From NCBI RefSeq assembly GCF_004535825.1, contig NZ_SGVY01000006.1, positions 62,001-126,000 on the forward strand: a stretch of 64,000 nucleotides of DNA. Reading direction: 5' to 3'. The stretch's first letter is position 1; the number at the start of each line of letters is the position of its first letter. The stretch comes from Segatella hominis (GTDB lineage: Bacteria; Bacteroidota; Bacteroidia; Bacteroidales; Bacteroidaceae). A program made the position numbers and the translations under genes. The notes beneath the pieces were generated by a model. That model made no database searches. It was not told the origin of the DNA and saw only the letters and a list, made by a program, of their open reading frames with translations. Below are positions 44,607 through 55,038 of the stretch, piece by piece.

Positions 44607-45476
44607 TCATCCTCTCTGCTTGAAAAGCATGAGAAGCGCTTTAGAGAAATCTTCATTCGTAGCAATGGAAGTCCAGTCCACTTTACTCTTGGCAAAAGTA
44701 TCACGAAGTTTTTCTTCCCGATACATCCAATTGCGAGTATGAGCCAACCTCAATTTCTTGCTACTGGTATCAATATACATTTCATGTCCAGTCTCAGCAT
44801 CCCTTACCTTCAACAAGCCGATATCCGGTAATGTCTTAGCCCTTAAATCATAAACCTGGATGGCCACTACATCATGTTTCTGATTGGCAATCTGCAGTTT
44901 GTGCTGATAATCTTTTTCATCATAGAAATCCGAAATCAGGAACGCAGTGCAATGTCTCTTCATGACACGAGTGAAATATTCCAAGGCAACACCGATATCA
45001 GTGCGCTGGCTGTCAGGATGGAAATCCAACATTTCCCTAATGATATAAAGAATATGTTTTCTTCCCTTCTTCGGAGGAATATACTTTTCTATTCTGTCCG
45101 AGAAAAAGATAACACCTATCTTATCATTATTCTGAATAGCGCTGAAGGCTAATGTGGCAGCTATCTCTGTAGCCAAGTCACGTTTCATCTGGCAACTTGT
45201 ACCAAAATCCAACGAGCCACTCACATCGACCAACAGCATGACCGTAAGTTCGCGTTCTTCTTCAAAAACCTTGACGAACGGACGATGGAAACGGGCTGTA
45301 ACATTCCAATCAATGTCACGCACATCATCTCCGAACTGATACTCCCTTACTTCCGCAAAAGCCATACCCCTACCCTTGAAAGCAGAGTGGTATTGACCTG
45401 CGAAAACATTCTGGCTCAATCCGCGAGTCTTGATTTCAATCTTACGAACTTTCTTTAAAAGATCTTGTGTATCCAT
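44607..45476 (-). CDS. DUF58 domain protein of the MoxR operon
   Basis: 289 residues from the ATG at 45476 (a TTG upstream was rejected). Contains the DUF58 core YQFGDDVRDIDWNVTARFHR followed by a VWA-like segment with LLVDVSGSLDFG. Its ATG overlaps the moxR stop (TGATG). DUF58 proteins accompany MoxR ATPases and VWA proteins, probably as client or scaffold. Confidence 0.95.
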   Translation of the reverse strand: MDTQDLLKKVRKIEIKTRGLSQNVFAGQYHSAFKGRGMAFAEVREYQFGDDVRDIDWNVTARFHRPFVKVFEEERELTVMLLVDVSGSLDFGTSCQMKRDLATEIAATLAFSAIQNNDKIGVIFFSDRIEKYIPPKKGRKHILYIIREMLDFHPDSQRTDIGVALEYFTRVMKRHCTAFLISDFYDEKDYQHKLQIANQKHDVVAIQVYDLRAKTLPDIGLLKVRDAETGHEMYIDTSSKKLRLAHTRNWMYREEKLRDTFAKSKVDWTSIATNEDFSKALLMLFKQRG

Positions 45477-46471
45477 CAAGGAACCTCCACCTTGTTGATA
45501 ATTCGGCTTACAATTTCTTCACTGGTTACATCACTTGCCTCTGCCTCATAAGAAAGACCAATACGATGTCTCAAAACATCATGAGCAACAGCTCTCACGT
45601 CCTCAGGAACCACATAACCGCGATGCTTGATGAAAGCGTATGCTCGTGCTGCTTTTGCCAAAGAGATACTTGCACGAGGACTGCCACCAAAGGTAATCAT
45701 ATCCTTCAAATCTGCCAGTCCATAACGGTCAGGATAACGGGTAGCGAAAACAATATCAGCAATATACTGCTCAATCTTTTCATCAATATATACCTCATTG
45801 ACAATGCTACGAGCCTTGAGAATTTCATCAGCAGAAGTAACAGCAGTCACGGTAGGCATACTGCCCTGAATATTTTCACGGATGATAAGTTTTTCCTCTT
45901 CCAATGACGGATAATCAATGACAACCTTTAGGAGGAAACGGTCAACCTGCGCTTCAGGCAGCTGATAAGTACCTTCCTGTTCTATAGGATTCTGAGTAGC
46001 CATAACAAGGAAAGGATTAGGCAACTTGAAAGTCTGTTCGCCAATGGTAACCTGATGTTCCTGCATAGCTTCCAACAAAGCACTCTGTACTTTAGCAGGT
46101 GCACGGTTGATTTCATCAGCCAACACAAAGTTTGCAAAGACAGGGCCTTTCTTTACATGGAAAGACTCATCCTTCTGGGAATAGATCTGTGTACCGATTA
46201 CATCGGCAGGCAACAAATCTGGAGTAAACTGAATGCGACTATAATCGGCACTAATCAACTGAGACAGTGTTTTAATTGCAAGGGTCTTAGCCAATCCCGG
46301 CACACCTTCCAAGAGAATGTGACCATCGGAAAGCAAGCCTATCAAAAGACAGTCAACAAGGTGCTTCTGTCCTACAATGACCTTATTCATGCCAGTTACC
46401 AGATTGGTAACGAAATGACTTTGTTGTTCAATCCGGATATTCAATTCGCGGATATCTATAGCTTCTGCCAT
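45476..46471 (-). CDS. MoxR-family AAA+ ATPase
   Basis: 331 residues. Walker A is EGVPGLAKTLAIKTLSQ; Walker B is VLADEINRAPAKVQSALLEA; sensor and arginine-finger regions are MATQNPIEQEGTYQLPEAQ and DRFLLKV. Acts as a chaperone-like ATPase on the VWA/Bat proteins encoded downstream. First gene of the bat operon. A TACTTTTG -7 element reads on the minus strand at 46555-46562 with a poor -33 match. Confidence 0.96.
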   Translation of the reverse strand: MAEAIDIRELNIRIEQQSHFVTNLVTGMNKVIVGQKHLVDCLLIGLLSDGHILLEGVPGLAKTLAIKTLSQLISADYSRIQFTPDLLPADVIGTQIYSQKDESFHVKKGPVFANFVLADEINRAPAKVQSALLEAMQEHQVTIGEQTFKLPNPFLVMATQNPIEQEGTYQLPEAQVDRFLLKVVIDYPSLEEEKLIIRENIQGSMPTVTAVTSADEILKARSIVNEVYIDEKIEQYIADIVFATRYPDRYGLADLKDMITFGGSPRASISLAKAARAYAFIKHRGYVVPEDVRAVAHDVLRHRIGLSYEAEASDVTSEEIVSRIINKVEVP

Positions 46472-46672
46472 AATCTATATACTTTTACGTTTAAACTCTA
46501 AATTAAAATCGTATTTAATCACTCCAAGATAAGGAGTATTTATTAAAACAATCGCAAAAGTAATCATTTAGCCTCAGATAGACGAATATAGCAATCTAAA
46601 TAATATTAAAAATGAGAGATATTTTCTTTATTTAAGAAACTTTTGATATTTTGAGCCAAAGAAACAAGCAAT

Positions 46673-46703
46673 AAAAATGGGGAATGTAAGAAACATTCCC
46701 CAT
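46673..46703 (-). terminator. Terminator of the leu operon
   Basis: Perfect 11-bp arms ATGGGGAATGT/ACATTCCCCAT with a 5-base loop, followed on the minus strand by a T run. Confidence 0.88.
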
Positions 46704-46742
46704 GAGAATACTATAATCATATATAAATATAGCATCTATAGA

Positions 46743-47804
46743 TTACGCATTCTTGATCCAGTTTACGATCCACTCACCAACCTGAGTGGTACCGTACTGT
46801 GCACCGCCCTCAACCTGAATTTCAGGTGTACGGACATTGGCATCAAGAGAGGCATCAACAGCCTTGCGAATCAAAGCACCTTCCTCGTTCAGACCGAAGT
46901 GTTCAAGCAACATGGCTGCAGAAAGAATCTGAGCAACTGGGTTGGCAAGATTCTTGCCAGCTGCCTGTGGCCATGAACCATGAACAGGCTCAAACAATGG
47001 AGTATGCTCACCCAAAGAGCTGGATGGCTGCAAGCCCATAGATCCTGTAATGCATGAGGTCTCATCAGTCAGGATGTCACCGAAGGTATTCTCTGTTACG
47101 ATGACATCGAAGAAAGTAGGTTCTGTTAACACACGCATAGAAGCGTTGTCGATAAACATATAGTCGGTATTAACCTCAGGATACTGAGGCTCCATTTCCT
47201 TAGCAATCTGACGCCAGAGACGAGAAGAAGCCAAAACGTTTGCCTTATCAACAACAGTCAAGTGCTTATTGCGCTTCATGGCAAACTCGAAAGCTACCTT
47301 CAAGATGCGCTCAATCTCAGGACGGGTATAGATATCTGTATCGTAAGCCTTGTCGTTGTCCTGATACTTCTCACCGAAGTACATACCACCGGTCAACTCA
47401 CGAATGACAACAAAGTCAGCACCCTTCAAGAGTTCATCTTTCAAAGGAGACTTGTGGAGCAAGCAATCGAATGTTGCAACAGGACGTACATTAGCAAAAA
47501 GGCCCAACTTCTTACGCATAGCGAGCAAACCCTGCTCAGGACGAACCTTGGCAGTAGGATTGTTGTCGAAACGTGGGTCACCAACAGCTGCGAAAAGCAC
47601 AGCATCAGCATCCATACAAGTCTTGAAGGTTTCCTCTGGGAATGGATCACCTACCTCATCGATAGCATGAGCGCCGCAGATAGCCTCGTTGTAAGTAAAC
47701 TCGTGATTGAATTTCTCTGCAATGGCCTGCATAACAGCAACGCCCTGCTTCATAATCTCTGGTCCGATACCATCACCGGCGAGAACTGCAATGTTTAATT
47801 TCAT
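46743..47804 (-). CDS. leuB: 3-isopropylmalate dehydrogenase
   Basis: NAD-dependent oxidation of 3-isopropylmalate in leucine synthesis. 353 residues. Family blocks are [13 protein letters not shown], the substrate-binding arginines in [10 protein letters not shown], the [12 protein letters not shown] segment and [14 protein letters not shown], with the C-terminal [16 protein letters not shown] and [13 protein letters not shown]. Last gene of the operon. It may also act on 3-methylmalate from the citramalate route if cimA is upstream (see next gene). Confidence 0.98.
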   Translation of the reverse strand: MKLNIAVLAGDGIGPEIMKQGVAVMQAIAEKFNHEFTYNEAICGAHAIDEVGDPFPEETFKTCMDADAVLFAAVGDPRFDNNPTAKVRPEQGLLAMRKKLGLFANVRPVATFDCLLHKSPLKDELLKGADFVVIRELTGGMYFGEKYQDNDKAYDTDIYTRPEIERILKVAFEFAMKRNKHLTVVDKANVLASSRLWRQIAKEMEPQYPEVNTDYMFIDNASMRVLTEPTFFDVIVTENTFGDILTDETSCITGSMGLQPSSSLGEHTPLFEPVHGSWPQAAGKNLANPVAQILSAAMLLEHFGLNEEGALIRKAVDASLDANVRTPEIQVEGGAQYGTTQVGEWIVNWIKNA

Positions 47805-47826
47805 CTTATTTATTTTTTAATCGTTT

Positions 47827-49425
47827 TTATTCCATGTCTAAATTTCGAGGCGATACTGGCTGTTCGTCACTCTTATCTGCCTCATACATATTGATCATCT
47901 TCAGCGTTGCCTTGATAGCAGCCTCAGTCTGGTCGGCATCCAAACCACGGGTTCTCCAGATACGATTACCTTCACGCCAAGTGATGACAGTCTGAACAAG
48001 TGCATCCGTACGACCGCCAGGAGGAATACTTACCTGATAGTTGTCAAGCAATGGGAAGGTTTTGCCAAGCTTTACCTTATATATATTACGTAAAGCTTTC
48101 ACGAAAGCATCATACTGACCATCACCAGTACTCTGATCCTCATATTCCTTGCCATCGATTTCAACTTTTACACTTGCAATAGGCTTCAAACCATAAGAAG
48201 TTGACACCATGTAGCTTACCAGCTTTACCTTATCTTCAGGAGCAGAATGTTTCAGCACATCGCTCACGATATAAGGAAGATCATCCTGAGTTACCAACTG
48301 TTTGCGATCACCCAGTTCGGTAATACGTTTCGTCACCGCCTTGGTCTGCTCCGGCGTCAACTCCAAACCCAGTTCATTAAGATTCTGAACAATATTAGCC
48401 TTACCGGAGTTCTTGCCAAGTGCATATTCACGATGTCTGCCGAATCGTTCCGGCACCAGATCATTGCAATAAAGTTTGTCCTTGTTATCGCCATCAGCAT
48501 GAACACCAGCCACCTGTGTGAAGACATTATCACCCACGACAGGAGTATTCGGAGCCACAGCAATACCACTATACCCCTCTACCAGACGGGAGATATCATT
48601 CAGACGATCTTCCTTGATATTGGTTTTAGCCTCAAACATATCCTTCAGAATCACCTGCACGCTCGCTAAAGGCGCATTGCCACAACGCTCACCCAGACCA
48701 TTTACGGTAACGTGAAGTCCCTTAGCCCCACTCAGTACTGCAGCCAAAGAATTGCTCACCGCCAAGTCATAATCATTATGAGCATGGAAATCGAAGTGAG
48801 TATTCGGATAGCGGCGCACCATCAGGCGCATATACTCCACACACTGCAATGGGTTCAGAATTCCTAAAGTATCAGGAAGAAGGAAACGCTTGATAGGCAG
48901 CTTGACCAGTTCGTCCATCATCATGAAGAGATAGTCACGACTATCGCGCATTCCGCTCGACCAATCCTCCAAGTAGAGATTTACAGTGAAATTCTTGCTC
49001 AAGGCATAATCAATGGTCTGCTTGATATGCGCAAGATGCTCCTCAGGAGACATCTTGAGCTGCTGGGTGCAGTGCTTGTAACTGCCCTTTGCCAAGAGGT
49101 TGATGACATGACCGCCACATTCAGCAATCCAATCTACACTCTTATTGTTATCCACGAATCCAAGTACCTCAACGGAATCCAGTTTACCTATGGTCTTAGC
49201 ATAACGGCAAATACGAGCGACAGCATCCTTTTCGCCTTCCGAAACACGAGCTGAAGCCACCTCAATGCGGTCCACATTGATATCGTGCAACAGCATTCTT
49301 GCTATCATCAACTTCTCGTGAGGAAGGAAACTGACACCATTGGTCTGTTCGCCATCACGCAGCGTACAGTCCATGATTTCAATCTCCTTGATACGAGAAT
49401 TATCTCTCTTTGCGTTAACATCCAT
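47827..49425 (-). CDS. 2-isopropylmalate synthase-like enzyme, probable citramalate synthase
   Basis: 532 residues. N-terminal HMGL-like TIM barrel with MDCTLRDGEQTNGVSF, FDFHAHNDYDLAVSNSL and the NGLGERCGNAPLASVQVILK motif. A C-terminal regulatory domain (RIWRTRGLDADQTEAAIKAT) is present. The distant relationship to the true leuA at 51599, the different position of substrate-region residues and its place between leuD and leuB all suggest (R)-citramalate synthase for isoleucine synthesis, but 2-isopropylmalate synthase activity cannot be ruled out. Same strand and operon as leuCD. Confidence 0.85.
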   Translation of the reverse strand: MDVNAKRDNSRIKEIEIMDCTLRDGEQTNGVSFLPHEKLMIARMLLHDINVDRIEVASARVSEGEKDAVARICRYAKTIGKLDSVEVLGFVDNNKSVDWIAECGGHVINLLAKGSYKHCTQQLKMSPEEHLAHIKQTIDYALSKNFTVNLYLEDWSSGMRDSRDYLFMMMDELVKLPIKRFLLPDTLGILNPLQCVEYMRLMVRRYPNTHFDFHAHNDYDLAVSNSLAAVLSGAKGLHVTVNGLGERCGNAPLASVQVILKDMFEAKTNIKEDRLNDISRLVEGYSGIAVAPNTPVVGDNVFTQVAGVHADGDNKDKLYCNDLVPERFGRHREYALGKNSGKANIVQNLNELGLELTPEQTKAVTKRITELGDRKQLVTQDDLPYIVSDVLKHSAPEDKVKLVSYMVSTSYGLKPIASVKVEIDGKEYEDQSTGDGQYDAFVKALRNIYKVKLGKTFPLLDNYQVSIPPGGRTDALVQTVITWREGNRIWRTRGLDADQTEAAIKATLKMINMYEADKSDEQPVSPRNLDME

Positions 49426-49427
49426 AA

Positions 49428-50018
49428 TTACTTGTTTTTAGCTTCCCAAGCCTCTACCTTGTCACGGTTCTGCACAAGGAAATCCACATCATCCAAACCA
49501 TTCTCGAGACAGTGCTTCTTGTAGCCATTGATCTCGAAATGCTCGCTCTTGCCAGTTGCAAGATTAGTAACGGTCTGATTAGGAAGATCCACCTTTACCT
49601 CTGTCTTATGATCCTTATCGATGCTCTCGAAAAGTTCTTTCAGGAATTCCTCACTTACGACAACAGGCAAAACAAGGTTGTTCAACTCGTTGTTCTTGTG
49701 AATATCAGCGAAGAAAGAGCTGATGACAACACGGAAGCCAGCGCCAGCAATGGCCCAAGCAGCATGCTCACGAGAAGAACCAGAACCGAAGTTCTTACCT
49801 GCTACGAGGATAACACCACTGTAAGAAGGGTCGTTCATCACGAAATCAGGCTTAGGAGTACCGTCAGCATTATAACGCCAGTCACGGAAAAGGTTGTCGC
49901 CCATACCTTCCTTGTCAATAGCTTTGAGGAAACGGGCAGGAATTATCTGGTCTGTATCAACATTCTCCAAAGGAAGAGGAATGCAGCTTGATGTGATTAC
50001 ATTGAATTTCTGTTTCAT
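49428..50018 (-). CDS. leuD: 3-isopropylmalate dehydratase small subunit
   Basis: 196 residues. Swivel domain of the isopropylmalate isomerase with NVDTDQIIPARFLKAID, FGSGSSREHAAWAI and the VVSSFFADIHKNNELNN-type block near the middle. It works with LeuC. The spacing between cimA and leuD is 2 bp, so the two are coupled. Confidence 0.97.
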   Translation of the reverse strand: MKQKFNVITSSCIPLPLENVDTDQIIPARFLKAIDKEGMGDNLFRDWRYNADGTPKPDFVMNDPSYSGVILVAGKNFGSGSSREHAAWAIAGAGFRVVISSFFADIHKNNELNNLVLPVVVSEEFLKELFESIDKDHKTEVKVDLPNQTVTNLATGKSEHFEINGYKKHCLENGLDDVDFLVQNRDKVEAWEAKNK

Positions 50019-50025
50019 CGTTATT

Positions 50026-50140
50026 TAAATATTTAATTTTTAATGTTTACTTGATAATGTTTAATGTTTACTTAATAGGATTATATTGAATGTATTGTAA
50101 AGCGAAACCCAACTAAACATTAAACATTAATCAAACACTA
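50026..50140. repeat. AATGTTT-type tract between leuC and leuD
   Basis: Repeated AATGTTTA units on the plus strand (TTTAATTTTTAATGTTTACT, then TGATAATGTTTAATGTTTAC, and later AAACATTAAACATTAATCAA) fill most of the spacer, with both orientations present so that part of it is an inverted repeat. Confidence 0.6.
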
Positions 50141-51535
50141 TTTCATAAACTCTCTTGGGTCGGTAATCTTACCAGTGATAGCTGCAGCTGCTGCCACATA
50201 AGGACTGGCAAGGATCGTACGGGAACCTGGACCTTGGCGACCCTCAAAATTACGGTTTGATGTACTTACAGAATACTTGCCTGCAGGAATCTTATCATCG
50301 TTCATAGCAAGACAAGCAGAACATCCTGGCTGACGGATTTCGAAACCAGCAGCCTCTACAATCTTATCAATTCCTTCTTCACGAATTTGTTTATCAACCA
50401 ACCATGAACCAGGTACAAGCCAAGTAGTTACGCCCTCAGCCTTCTTCTTACCGTTAACCAAAGAAGCGAAAGCACGGAAGTCCTCTATACGTCCATTGGT
50501 ACATGCGCCCAAGAAGACATAATCGATAGGATGACCTTCGAGTTTCTCACCAGGCTGGAAGCCCATATAGTTAAGGCTCTTCTTGAAACCAGCCTGTTCT
50601 TCCTCAGGAATCTGGTCAAGAGTAGGAATATTCTCTGTGATACCGATACCCATACCAGGGTTGGTACCATATGTAATACGAGGTTCGATATCCATAGCAT
50701 CGAAAGTCAATTCCTTATCGAATACAGCGTCATCGCCACTCTTCAAGGTTTTCCAATAAGCCACAGCCTTATCCCAATCTTCACCCTTAGGAGCATATTC
50801 GCGACCCTTGATGTACTCAAAAGTTGTCTCATCAGGAGCCACGAAACCACCACGAGCACCCATCTCGATAGAGAGGTTACAGAGAGTCAAACGACCTTCC
50901 ATAGACATGTCCTTCACAACATCGCCACTATACTCGACAAAGTAACCGGTAGCACCAGAAGTAGTGAGCTGACTCATCAGATAGAGCGCCACATCCTTAG
51001 CAGTAACACCCTTACCGAGCTTTCCATTGATGCTGATACGCATAGACTTTGGTTTGCTCTGGAGAATACATTGTGAAGCCATCACCATCTCCACCTCAGA
51101 AGTACCGATACCAAAAGCAACGGCACCCATCGCACCATGAGTAGAAGTATGAGAGTCACCACAGACAATAGTCATACCAGGAAGAGAAAGACCCTTCTCT
51201 GGACCAACCACGTGGATGATACCATTATCCTTGGTGTTCATCGCAAAGTGAGCCACACCAAAATCTGCAGTATTCTTTGCCAAGGTATCTACCTGTTTCT
51301 TTGAGATAGGATCCTCGATTGGTTTATCCTGATCGTGAGTAGGAGTATTGTGGTCAGGCATACAGAAAATCTGGTCTGGGCGGAACATCTTGAGTCCGCG
51401 TGCTCGCATACCAGCAAAAGCCTGAGGTGATGTAACTTCGTGACAGTAAAGACGGTCGATATAAAGCTGTGTAGGACCGTCTGGTACAATCTGGACAACG
51501 TGCTTGTCCCAAATCTTGTCGAATAATGTATTCAT
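50138..51535 (-). CDS. leuC: 3-isopropylmalate dehydratase large subunit
   Basis: 465-residue aconitase-type subunit. The three [4Fe-4S] cysteines are in [13 protein letters not shown] and [11 protein letters not shown]; other family blocks are [23 protein letters not shown] and [14 protein letters not shown]. It forms the isomerase with LeuD. Order on the strand is leuA, leuC, leuD, cimA/leuA2, leuB. Confidence 0.98.
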   Translation of the reverse strand: MNTLFDKIWDKHVVQIVPDGPTQLYIDRLYCHEVTSPQAFAGMRARGLKMFRPDQIFCMPDHNTPTHDQDKPIEDPISKKQVDTLAKNTADFGVAHFAMNTKDNGIIHVVGPEKGLSLPGMTIVCGDSHTSTHGAMGAVAFGIGTSEVEMVMASQCILQSKPKSMRISINGKLGKGVTAKDVALYLMSQLTTSGATGYFVEYSGDVVKDMSMEGRLTLCNLSIEMGARGGFVAPDETTFEYIKGREYAPKGEDWDKAVAYWKTLKSGDDAVFDKELTFDAMDIEPRITYGTNPGMGIGITENIPTLDQIPEEEQAGFKKSLNYMGFQPGEKLEGHPIDYVFLGACTNGRIEDFRAFASLVNGKKKAEGVTTWLVPGSWLVDKQIREEGIDKIVEAAGFEIRQPGCSACLAMNDDKIPAGKYSVSTSNRNFEGRQGPGSRTILASPYVAAAAAITGKITDPREFMK

Positions 51536-51598
51536 TATGCTAATGTTTAATATTTATAGTTTAAGTTTAATGACAATTCAAAATTTAAACAGAACCAA

Positions 51599-53101
51599 CT
51601 ATCTCACCTTGAACTTGTTGATACAATCAATATAAGCCTCTACAGAAGCAGTCACAATATCGGTATCTGCACCGAAGCCATAGTAAACATGACCATCGTA
51701 TTCTACCTGCATATGAACCTTACCTACATCATCAGAGCCCTTATCAATAGCTTGAATAGTGAACTCCTTGAGGTTCATTTCCTTGGTAATCACCTTCTTG
51801 AGAGCACGGATAGCAGCATCCACAGGACCATTACCAGAAGATGCAGCCTCGAACTTCTGACCAGCGATATTGAGACCAATACTTGCCACACTCTTGACAC
51901 CCTTACCAGTAGTAACCTGCAACCAGTCGAGCTGAACACCATGCTTGTCAGCAGAATCAGCACCAGCGAGCATCAATACATCCTCATCAGTAACCTCTTT
52001 CTTCTTATCAGCCAACTGTAGGAACTTCTTGTAAATCTTATCGAGCTTCTCTTCATCCTCCACATTGACACCATTTACATGGAGACGATACTTCAATGCC
52101 GCACGACCAGAGCGAGCAGTCAATACGATAGCGTTATCATCCAGACCGACATCCTTAGGATCAATAATCTCGTAAGTCTGAACATTTTTCAATACACCAT
52201 CCTGATGGATACCAGAAGAGTGAGCAAAAGCATTACGACCCACGATGGCCTTGTTAGGCTGAACAGGCATATTCATGAGACTGCTCACCATGCGAGACAT
52301 CGGAACAATCTTAGTCGTATTAATATTGGTATCAATATTGAGATGCTTATGACACTTCAGAATCATGGCAATCTCCTCAAGAGAAGTATTACCAGCACGT
52401 TCACCGATACCATTCATCGTAACCTCCACCTGACGGGCACCATTCAATACACCTTGGAGCGTATTGGCAGTTGCCATACCGAGATCATTATGACAGTGAG
52501 TAGAAATACGGGCATTCTCAATACCGTCAACATGCTCCATCAGATACTTGATTTTAGCACCATATTCCTCAGGAAGGCAATAACCAGTAGTATCAGGAAT
52601 ATTCACCACCGTAGCACCAGCCTTTACGACCGCCTCTACCACGCGAGCCAAATACTCATTATCCGTACGACCAGCATCCTCTGCATAGAATTCCACATCC
52701 TCGACGTACTTTTTAGCATACTTTACAGCAGCAACAGCACGCTCAATGATTTCTTCACGGTTAGAATTGAACTTATATTTGATATGGCTATCGCTTGTAC
52801 CGATACCCGTATGAATACGCTTATGCTTAGCATACTTCAATGCCTCGGCAGCACAGTCAATATCTTTCTCCACCGCACGAGTAAGGGCACAAATCGTAGG
52901 CCAAGTCACGGCTTTAGAAATCTCCACAACCGAATTGAAATCACCTGGACTTGAGATAGGGAAACCGGCTTCAATAACATCAACGCCGAGTAGCTCCAAC
53001 TGTTTTGCCACTTGAATTTTTTCCACTGTGTTCAACTGACATCCAGGCACCTGCTCACCATCTCGCAGGGTTGTGTCGAAAATAAATAATCTGTCACTCA
53101 T
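51599..53101 (-). CDS. leuA: 2-isopropylmalate synthase
   Basis: 500 residues from the ATG at 53101 ([16 protein letters not shown]); the upstream frame extends 23 residues into the attenuator hairpin, which rules that start out. Catalytic blocks are [31 protein letters not shown] and [15 protein letters not shown]; the C-terminal regulatory (leucine-binding) domain is present. First enzyme of leucine synthesis, first gene of the operon, preceded by a leader peptide and attenuator. Confidence 0.97.
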   Translation of the reverse strand: MSDRLFIFDTTLRDGEQVPGCQLNTVEKIQVAKQLELLGVDVIEAGFPISSPGDFNSVVEISKAVTWPTICALTRAVEKDIDCAAEALKYAKHKRIHTGIGTSDSHIKYKFNSNREEIIERAVAAVKYAKKYVEDVEFYAEDAGRTDNEYLARVVEAVVKAGATVVNIPDTTGYCLPEEYGAKIKYLMEHVDGIENARISTHCHNDLGMATANTLQGVLNGARQVEVTMNGIGERAGNTSLEEIAMILKCHKHLNIDTNINTTKIVPMSRMVSSLMNMPVQPNKAIVGRNAFAHSSGIHQDGVLKNVQTYEIIDPKDVGLDDNAIVLTARSGRAALKYRLHVNGVNVEDEEKLDKIYKKFLQLADKKKEVTDEDVLMLAGADSADKHGVQLDWLQVTTGKGVKSVASIGLNIAGQKFEAASSGNGPVDAAIRALKKVITKEMNLKEFTIQAIDKGSDDVGKVHMQVEYDGHVYYGFGADTDIVTASVEAYIDCINKFKVR

Positions 53102-53155
53102 ATCAATATCTTTTTTTATTATTCTATACCATAGAAGACAACCGAAGTTTTTAAC

Positions 53156-53194
53156 AAAAAAGCCTTTCACACTTCTATATGGAAGTGGAAAGGC
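53156..53194 (-). terminator. Attenuator hairpin of the leu operon
   Basis: On the minus strand AGCCTTTCCACTTC pairs with GAAGTGTGAAAGGCT (one bulged A), closed by a 6-base loop and followed by a T run (53156-53160). It lies between the leader peptide and leuA. Confidence 0.85.
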
Positions 53195-53216
53195 TTATTA
53201 TATCATAATCCATGAA

Positions 53217-53303
53217 CTATACGCATACCTCATCACTTCCGCCTACATACTGCAGTCGAAGTCGAATAATAATGCTGCTAATGTTCAATGTTTCAATTGC
53301 CAT
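53217..53303 (-). CDS. Leader peptide of the leu/ile operon (28 aa)
   Basis: The minus-strand frame from the ATG at 53303 to TAG at 53217 encodes a 28-residue peptide. It has five isoleucines (three in a row), three leucines and three valines, with the core ISSIIIRLRLQYVGGSDEV. It lies between the promoter (53330-53360) and the terminator-like hairpin (53156-53194) upstream of leuA. The layout matches classical attenuation: ribosome stalling at Ile/Leu codons would favour read-through. The codon mix fits an operon that feeds both leucine and isoleucine synthesis. Confidence 0.75.
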   Translation of the reverse strand: MAIETLNISSIIIRLRLQYVGGSDEVCV

Positions 53304-53329
53304 AATTCTTAATTTTTAATTTACGATTG

Positions 53330-53360
53330 CAAAGGTAATATATTTATTCGATATGAACAA
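53330..53360 (-). promoter_or_regulatory. Promoter of the leu/ile operon
   Basis: Reading the minus strand: TTG (53360-53358), a 20-bp spacer and TACCTTTG (53337-53330), about 27 bp before the leader ATG. The rest of the 346-bp spacer (53361-53447) is AT-rich with nothing recognised. Confidence 0.7.
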
Positions 53361-53447
53361 ACAATTTATCACTTTTTTAATCTAAAAGATAACAATTTAG
53401 TATTCGAAGCGTAAATTTATACCCAAAATCGTAATAATTGTGCAAAT

Positions 53448-54953
53448 TTAGAAAGGCAAGTCGCCTGGAGGTGGAGGTAATACGTCTCCTCCATTCATAC
53501 GTGAACCTATAATTTCACCACCACCATCAGCTGCTGCCGGTGATGAAGCTGCTGCCTCTGTAGGATCCTGGAAACGGGTAAACTCACCACGGAAGTTGAG
53601 CAACACATCTCCCGTAGAACCCTTACGGTGCTTGGCGATAATGATCTGCGCCATACCATGGAGGTCGTTTCCCTTTTCATCCTGATAGATGTGATAATAC
53701 TCCGGGCGGTGTACGAAGAGTACCATATCGGCATCCTGCTCGATGGCTCCAGACTCACGGAGGTCACTCAGCTGTGGGCGTTTTCCTTCAAGTCCCTCAC
53801 GGTTTTCTACGTTACGGCTCAACTGAGACAAAGCCAAGACAGGAATATTCAGCTCTTTGGCAAGTCCCTTGAGAGAACGGGAAATGGTAGAGACCTCCTC
53901 CTGTCGGCTGCCGAATTTCATACCGTTGGCATTCATCAGCTGCAAATAGTCAATCATGATAATCTTGACACCTTTTTCGCGCACCAGTCGACGAGCCTTG
54001 GTTCTCAATTCAAACACAGAGAGGCCCGGTGTATCGTCCACATAGATAGGAGCATCGGTCAATCTGCCGATTCTCTTGTCCAGTCGTTCCCAGTCAGAAG
54101 GATCCAGCTGACCATTCAGAATCTTACGTCCAGAGACCTCGCATACATTACTGATAAGACGGTTGACCAACTGGACGTTGTTCATTTCAAGAGAGAAGAA
54201 GCCGATAGGAACCCCATAATCTACAGCCACATTCTTGGCAATACTCAGTGCAAAGGAAGTTTTACCCATGGCAGGACGTCCTGCGATAATCACCAGATCG
54301 GAAGCCTGCCATCCGGAAGTGATCTCATCCATTCCTACATAACCGGTAGGAATACCGGTAAGACCTCCCTTGTTGCTGGCAGCTCGCTGCAGAATTTCCA
54401 CAGCACTCTTTACCACAGGAGCCACCTGCGTAAAGTCTTGCTTCATGTTGTTCTGCGAAATCTGGAACAAGGATCCTTCCGCCTGCTGCATCAGTTCATC
54501 CACATCCACGCTGCTGTCATAGGCTTTCGTTTCTATGTCACCAGCAAAATGGATCAGCTGTCGCTGCATATATTTCTCCGCCAGGATACGGGCATGAGAC
54601 TCCACATGGGCAGCAGAAGCCACCTGTGAAGAAATCTCCATCAGATAGTCCACACCACCCACTTTGTCAATTTCGCCCATCTTGGAGAGTTCATCATTCA
54701 GCGTCATAATATCCACAGGACGTTCGTCCATGTTCATATTACGGATAGCCTCGTATATCTTCTGATGGCGAGGCTCATAGAAAGTTTCGGGTTTGAGCAG
54801 CTCCGATACCACAGAAAAGGCATCAGAGTCAACCATCAAAGCACCGAGCACCACCCTCTCGATTTCTACAGCCTGCGGCTGAACATGTGCGAAATTAGGA
54901 TCAATCGGGGAAGCTCCCTTTTTTCCATTATTTCTTTGTCTATTATCTGGCAT
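53448..54953 (-). CDS. dnaB: Replicative DNA helicase DnaB
   Basis: Hexameric helicase at the replication fork. 501 residues. The N-terminal primase-interacting domain (EIERVVLGALMVDSDAF) is followed by the RecA-type motor with Walker A GRPAMGKTSFALSIAKN, the IIMIDYLQLMNANGM Walker B and the RESGAIEQDADMVLFVHR arginine-finger region. The C-terminal tail is Gly/Ala/Pro-rich and ends at PPPGDLPF. No intein is present. It stands alone with its own AT-rich upstream region. Confidence 0.97.
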   Translation of the reverse strand: MPDNRQRNNGKKGASPIDPNFAHVQPQAVEIERVVLGALMVDSDAFSVVSELLKPETFYEPRHQKIYEAIRNMNMDERPVDIMTLNDELSKMGEIDKVGGVDYLMEISSQVASAAHVESHARILAEKYMQRQLIHFAGDIETKAYDSSVDVDELMQQAEGSLFQISQNNMKQDFTQVAPVVKSAVEILQRAASNKGGLTGIPTGYVGMDEITSGWQASDLVIIAGRPAMGKTSFALSIAKNVAVDYGVPIGFFSLEMNNVQLVNRLISNVCEVSGRKILNGQLDPSDWERLDKRIGRLTDAPIYVDDTPGLSVFELRTKARRLVREKGVKIIMIDYLQLMNANGMKFGSRQEEVSTISRSLKGLAKELNIPVLALSQLSRNVENREGLEGKRPQLSDLRESGAIEQDADMVLFVHRPEYYHIYQDEKGNDLHGMAQIIIAKHRKGSTGDVLLNFRGEFTRFQDPTEAAASSPAAADGGGEIIGSRMNGGDVLPPPPGDLPF

Positions 54954-55038
54954 AATTATCTATTTATATTATATAGTCTCGACAAATTACACGAAAGTGT
55001 CGAGAATAATTCAAAACTTTAAGAATTAGCAAACCAAC

